A DNA stretch of 64,000 bases, taken from assembly GCA_000018565.1 (NCBI GenBank), contig CP000876.1, forward strand, positions 275,640-339,639, read 5' to 3'. The translations under genes and the position numbers were made by a program. A model generated the notes under the pieces. It was not told the DNA's origin, searched no databases, and saw only the letters and a list, made by a program, of their open reading frames with translations. Numbering within the stretch: the first letter of the stretch is position 1; every line of letters starts with the position of its first letter. Source of the stretch: Herpetosiphon aurantiacus DSM 785. GTDB lineage: Bacteria > Chloroflexota > Chloroflexia > Chloroflexales > Herpetosiphonaceae. Below are positions 62,584-64,000 of the stretch, piece by piece.

Positions 62584-63999
62584 ATGGCCCGTCTTGCCAA
62601 TACCGCCAATCATGGCTTTCAAGCGCTCGATCCTGCTGCTGTCCAGCTGCTCGCCACCTATGTCACCGCCGCCAACCCTGCCGCCTGTCGGATCGCTGAT
62701 CCCTGCGCAGGCGAAGGCGCAGCCGCGTGGCAATTGGCCAGCGCATGGGGCATTCCCGCCGAGCGCCTCTATCTCAACGAACTGCATAGTGAGCGGGCGA
62801 TTGCCTGCCGAGGGATTACGCCCAATACCACCAGCTGCGACACCGTGCGCTGGCTCCGTGCCAATCGCCATGGCCTGCAACTGGTCTATCTCAATCCCCC
62901 CTTCGGCACGCAAAGCGCTGGCGAGGAGCGGAGTGAACTCCAGTTCTTTCGCCGCGTGATCGAGGAAGGTACTTGGCTGCAACCGGGTGGGATCGCGATT
63001 CTCGTGACCCCGCAGGATGTGTTTGCCAAACCTGCCGTCACCCAGCATCTCGCCCGCCATTATGACAACTTAACTATCATGGCTCTGCCTGCCGCCCTCC
63101 GGCGCTGGCGTGAGGCCATCGTGATCGGCGTGCGCCGCAGCCGTGCCCGCAGTGGCCAAGCCCTCAGCGACACGATCACCACCCTGACCACCCAACTGGC
63201 GCAGCCCTTGCCGGAACTCACCCTGCAAGCCGCGCCACGCTACACCATTCCCGTGGCCACCAGCTCCACCATCGTGTGGGAGGATGCCACGATTGGCACG
63301 CCCGACCAAGCCACCACCGATGTGGTGATGACGGGCGGAGCCACGAATACCCGCGCCTACCGCAGTGCCATTGATGCCCTGCGCGTCGCCCATCTGCGTC
63401 CCCTCGGCCCGCTCTCCGCTACCGCTGCGGCGGCACGGATTGCCACCGGGGAGATTAACGGCGCGACCATCGTCATTGACGGTCGGCCCCATCTGATCAA
63501 AGGCTCGACCACCGAAGACCAAACGGTCTGGGTCGAAACCAAGGAAGAAGGCGATACCCTCACGGTCATCACCCACCATATCACGCGGCAAGTGCCCGTG
63601 GTCATGGCGGTCGATGTGGCCGATGGCAGCGTGCGCCGCTATGAAGGCGATGCCGGATTACAAAAGCTTCTCGCTGATCCGGCGACCGCTGAGGCCTTGC
63701 TCGCCGCCATCACCGCCGTTGCCCCACCCGTCTATGCCTACGATATGGATGCCCAGACCGCTGCGACCTTGGCCATGCTCAAACGCAAAGATGGCCGCAC
63801 ATTGCCGGGCTACGAGAATGGCCTGCTGCCCATGCAGAAGCATGTGGTGGCCGGAATTACGCGCTATTTGACCACCCCCGACCCGCGCACGGGCACGCGT
63901 CCGAAAGGAACGCTGCTCAATGCCGAGATGGGTGCGGGGAAGTCCACCATGGGCATTGCGATTGCCCACTGGTTTCACCAACAATCCTTGACCACATAA
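62584..63999 (+). CDS. DUF6094-like methyltransferase fused to the start of a helicase
   Basis: 471 residues to a TAA at 63997-63999. N-terminal SAM-dependent adenine-methyltransferase fold: motif I IADPCAGEGAAAWQLA (about 38-53), YLNPPFGTQ (catalytic NPPF, near 102-110), then an unrecognised beta-rich middle, then LLPMQKHVVAGI and Walker A LLNAEMGAGKSTMG (near 445-458). The ORF stops only about 16 residues after the Walker motif, whereas homologues I know continue into a full SF2 helicase. Either a premature stop or a frameshift just at the window edge. AAGGAG lies six bases upstream of ATG 62584. Element-borne anti-restriction or replication role possible. Confidence 0.65.
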   Translation: MARLANTANHGFQALDPAAVQLLATYVTAANPAACRIADPCAGEGAAAWQLASAWGIPAERLYLNELHSERAIACRGITPNTTSCDTVRWLRANRHGLQLVYLNPPFGTQSAGEERSELQFFRRVIEEGTWLQPGGIAILVTPQDVFAKPAVTQHLARHYDNLTIMALPAALRRWREAIVIGVRRSRARSGQALSDTITTLTTQLAQPLPELTLQAAPRYTIPVATSSTIVWEDATIGTPDQATTDVVMTGGATNTRAYRSAIDALRVAHLRPLGPLSATAAAARIATGEINGATIVIDGRPHLIKGSTTEDQTVWVETKEEGDTLTVITHHITRQVPVVMAVDVADGSVRRYEGDAGLQKLLADPATAEALLAAITAVAPPVYAYDMDAQTAATLAMLKRKDGRTLPGYENGLLPMQKHVVAGITRYLTTPDPRTGTRPKGTLLNAEMGAGKSTMGIAIAHWFHQQSLTT

Positions 64000-64000
64000 A

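Noticed and set aside
1..64000. tRNA or rRNA genes and a replication origin
   Set aside because: No cloverleaf with a TTC-A/G-A T-arm, no rRNA block and no iteron cluster was recognised on reading; a covariance scan was not possible.

Overview
The window reads as a piece of a moderately GC-rich bacterial replicon, most likely from the phylum Chloroflexota (Herpetosiphon-like filamentous predator). This is an inference from gene content, not a database match: secreted wall-degrading enzymes, huge STAND/TPR proteins, GAF-PAS-STAS signalling proteins, WD40 proteins and many mobile elements. It looks like an accessory region. No rRNA, tRNA or central housekeeping genes were recognised.

Left part (1-20 kb): the C-terminus of a serine recombinase; a DinB-like gene; three consecutive secreted peptidoglycan hydrolases (M15-like peptidase, amidase, M74-like endopeptidase), each with two peptidoglycan-binding domains; a decayed copy of a small-gene module; then a signalling cluster of STAS, CheY-like, GAF-PAS-STAS, histidine kinase and NarL-type regulator genes, followed by an NMT1-like solute-binding lipoprotein. 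A 25-bp site is shared, inverted, between two promoters of this cluster. An SDR/TspO-like/TetR group and an IS110 element follow.

Middle (21-48 kb): a dense defence-type island. It holds an NB-ARC/TPR STAND protein; an AT-rich overlapping pair (acyl-CoA dehydrogenase plus a two-TM protein with a PLD-like regulatory domain); a 1447-residue STAND ATPase divergent from an XRE regulator over an inverted-repeat operator; a HelD-like helicase next to a DUF262/DUF1524 (GmrSD-type) protein with a perfect 19-bp-arm palindrome between them; and an Avs-like protein of 1525 residues with a PD-(D/E)XK nuclease N-terminus. The Avs-like gene is cargo of a Tn3-family transposon whose 46-bp terminal inverted repeats are visible at 37366-37411 and 48277-48322. 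The transposon also carries a tyrosine recombinase (TnpI type, with a recognisable core site) and a TnpA of about 1001 residues, interrupted by a 1972-bp IS481-like insertion with a 7-bp target duplication. A short CRISPR array without cas genes lies about 140 bp beyond the right end.

Right part (48.9-64 kb): an operon of a TPR-like protein and two near-identical lipoproteins; a SWIM/SNF2 helicase with an in-frame stop near its natural start; a 1394-residue secreted lectin / cysteine-peptidase-like / WD40 protein; and, behind a consensus sigma70-type promoter with a leader of about 490 nt, a run of small genes ending in a DUF6094-like methyltransferase/helicase, as found on plasmids and integrative elements.
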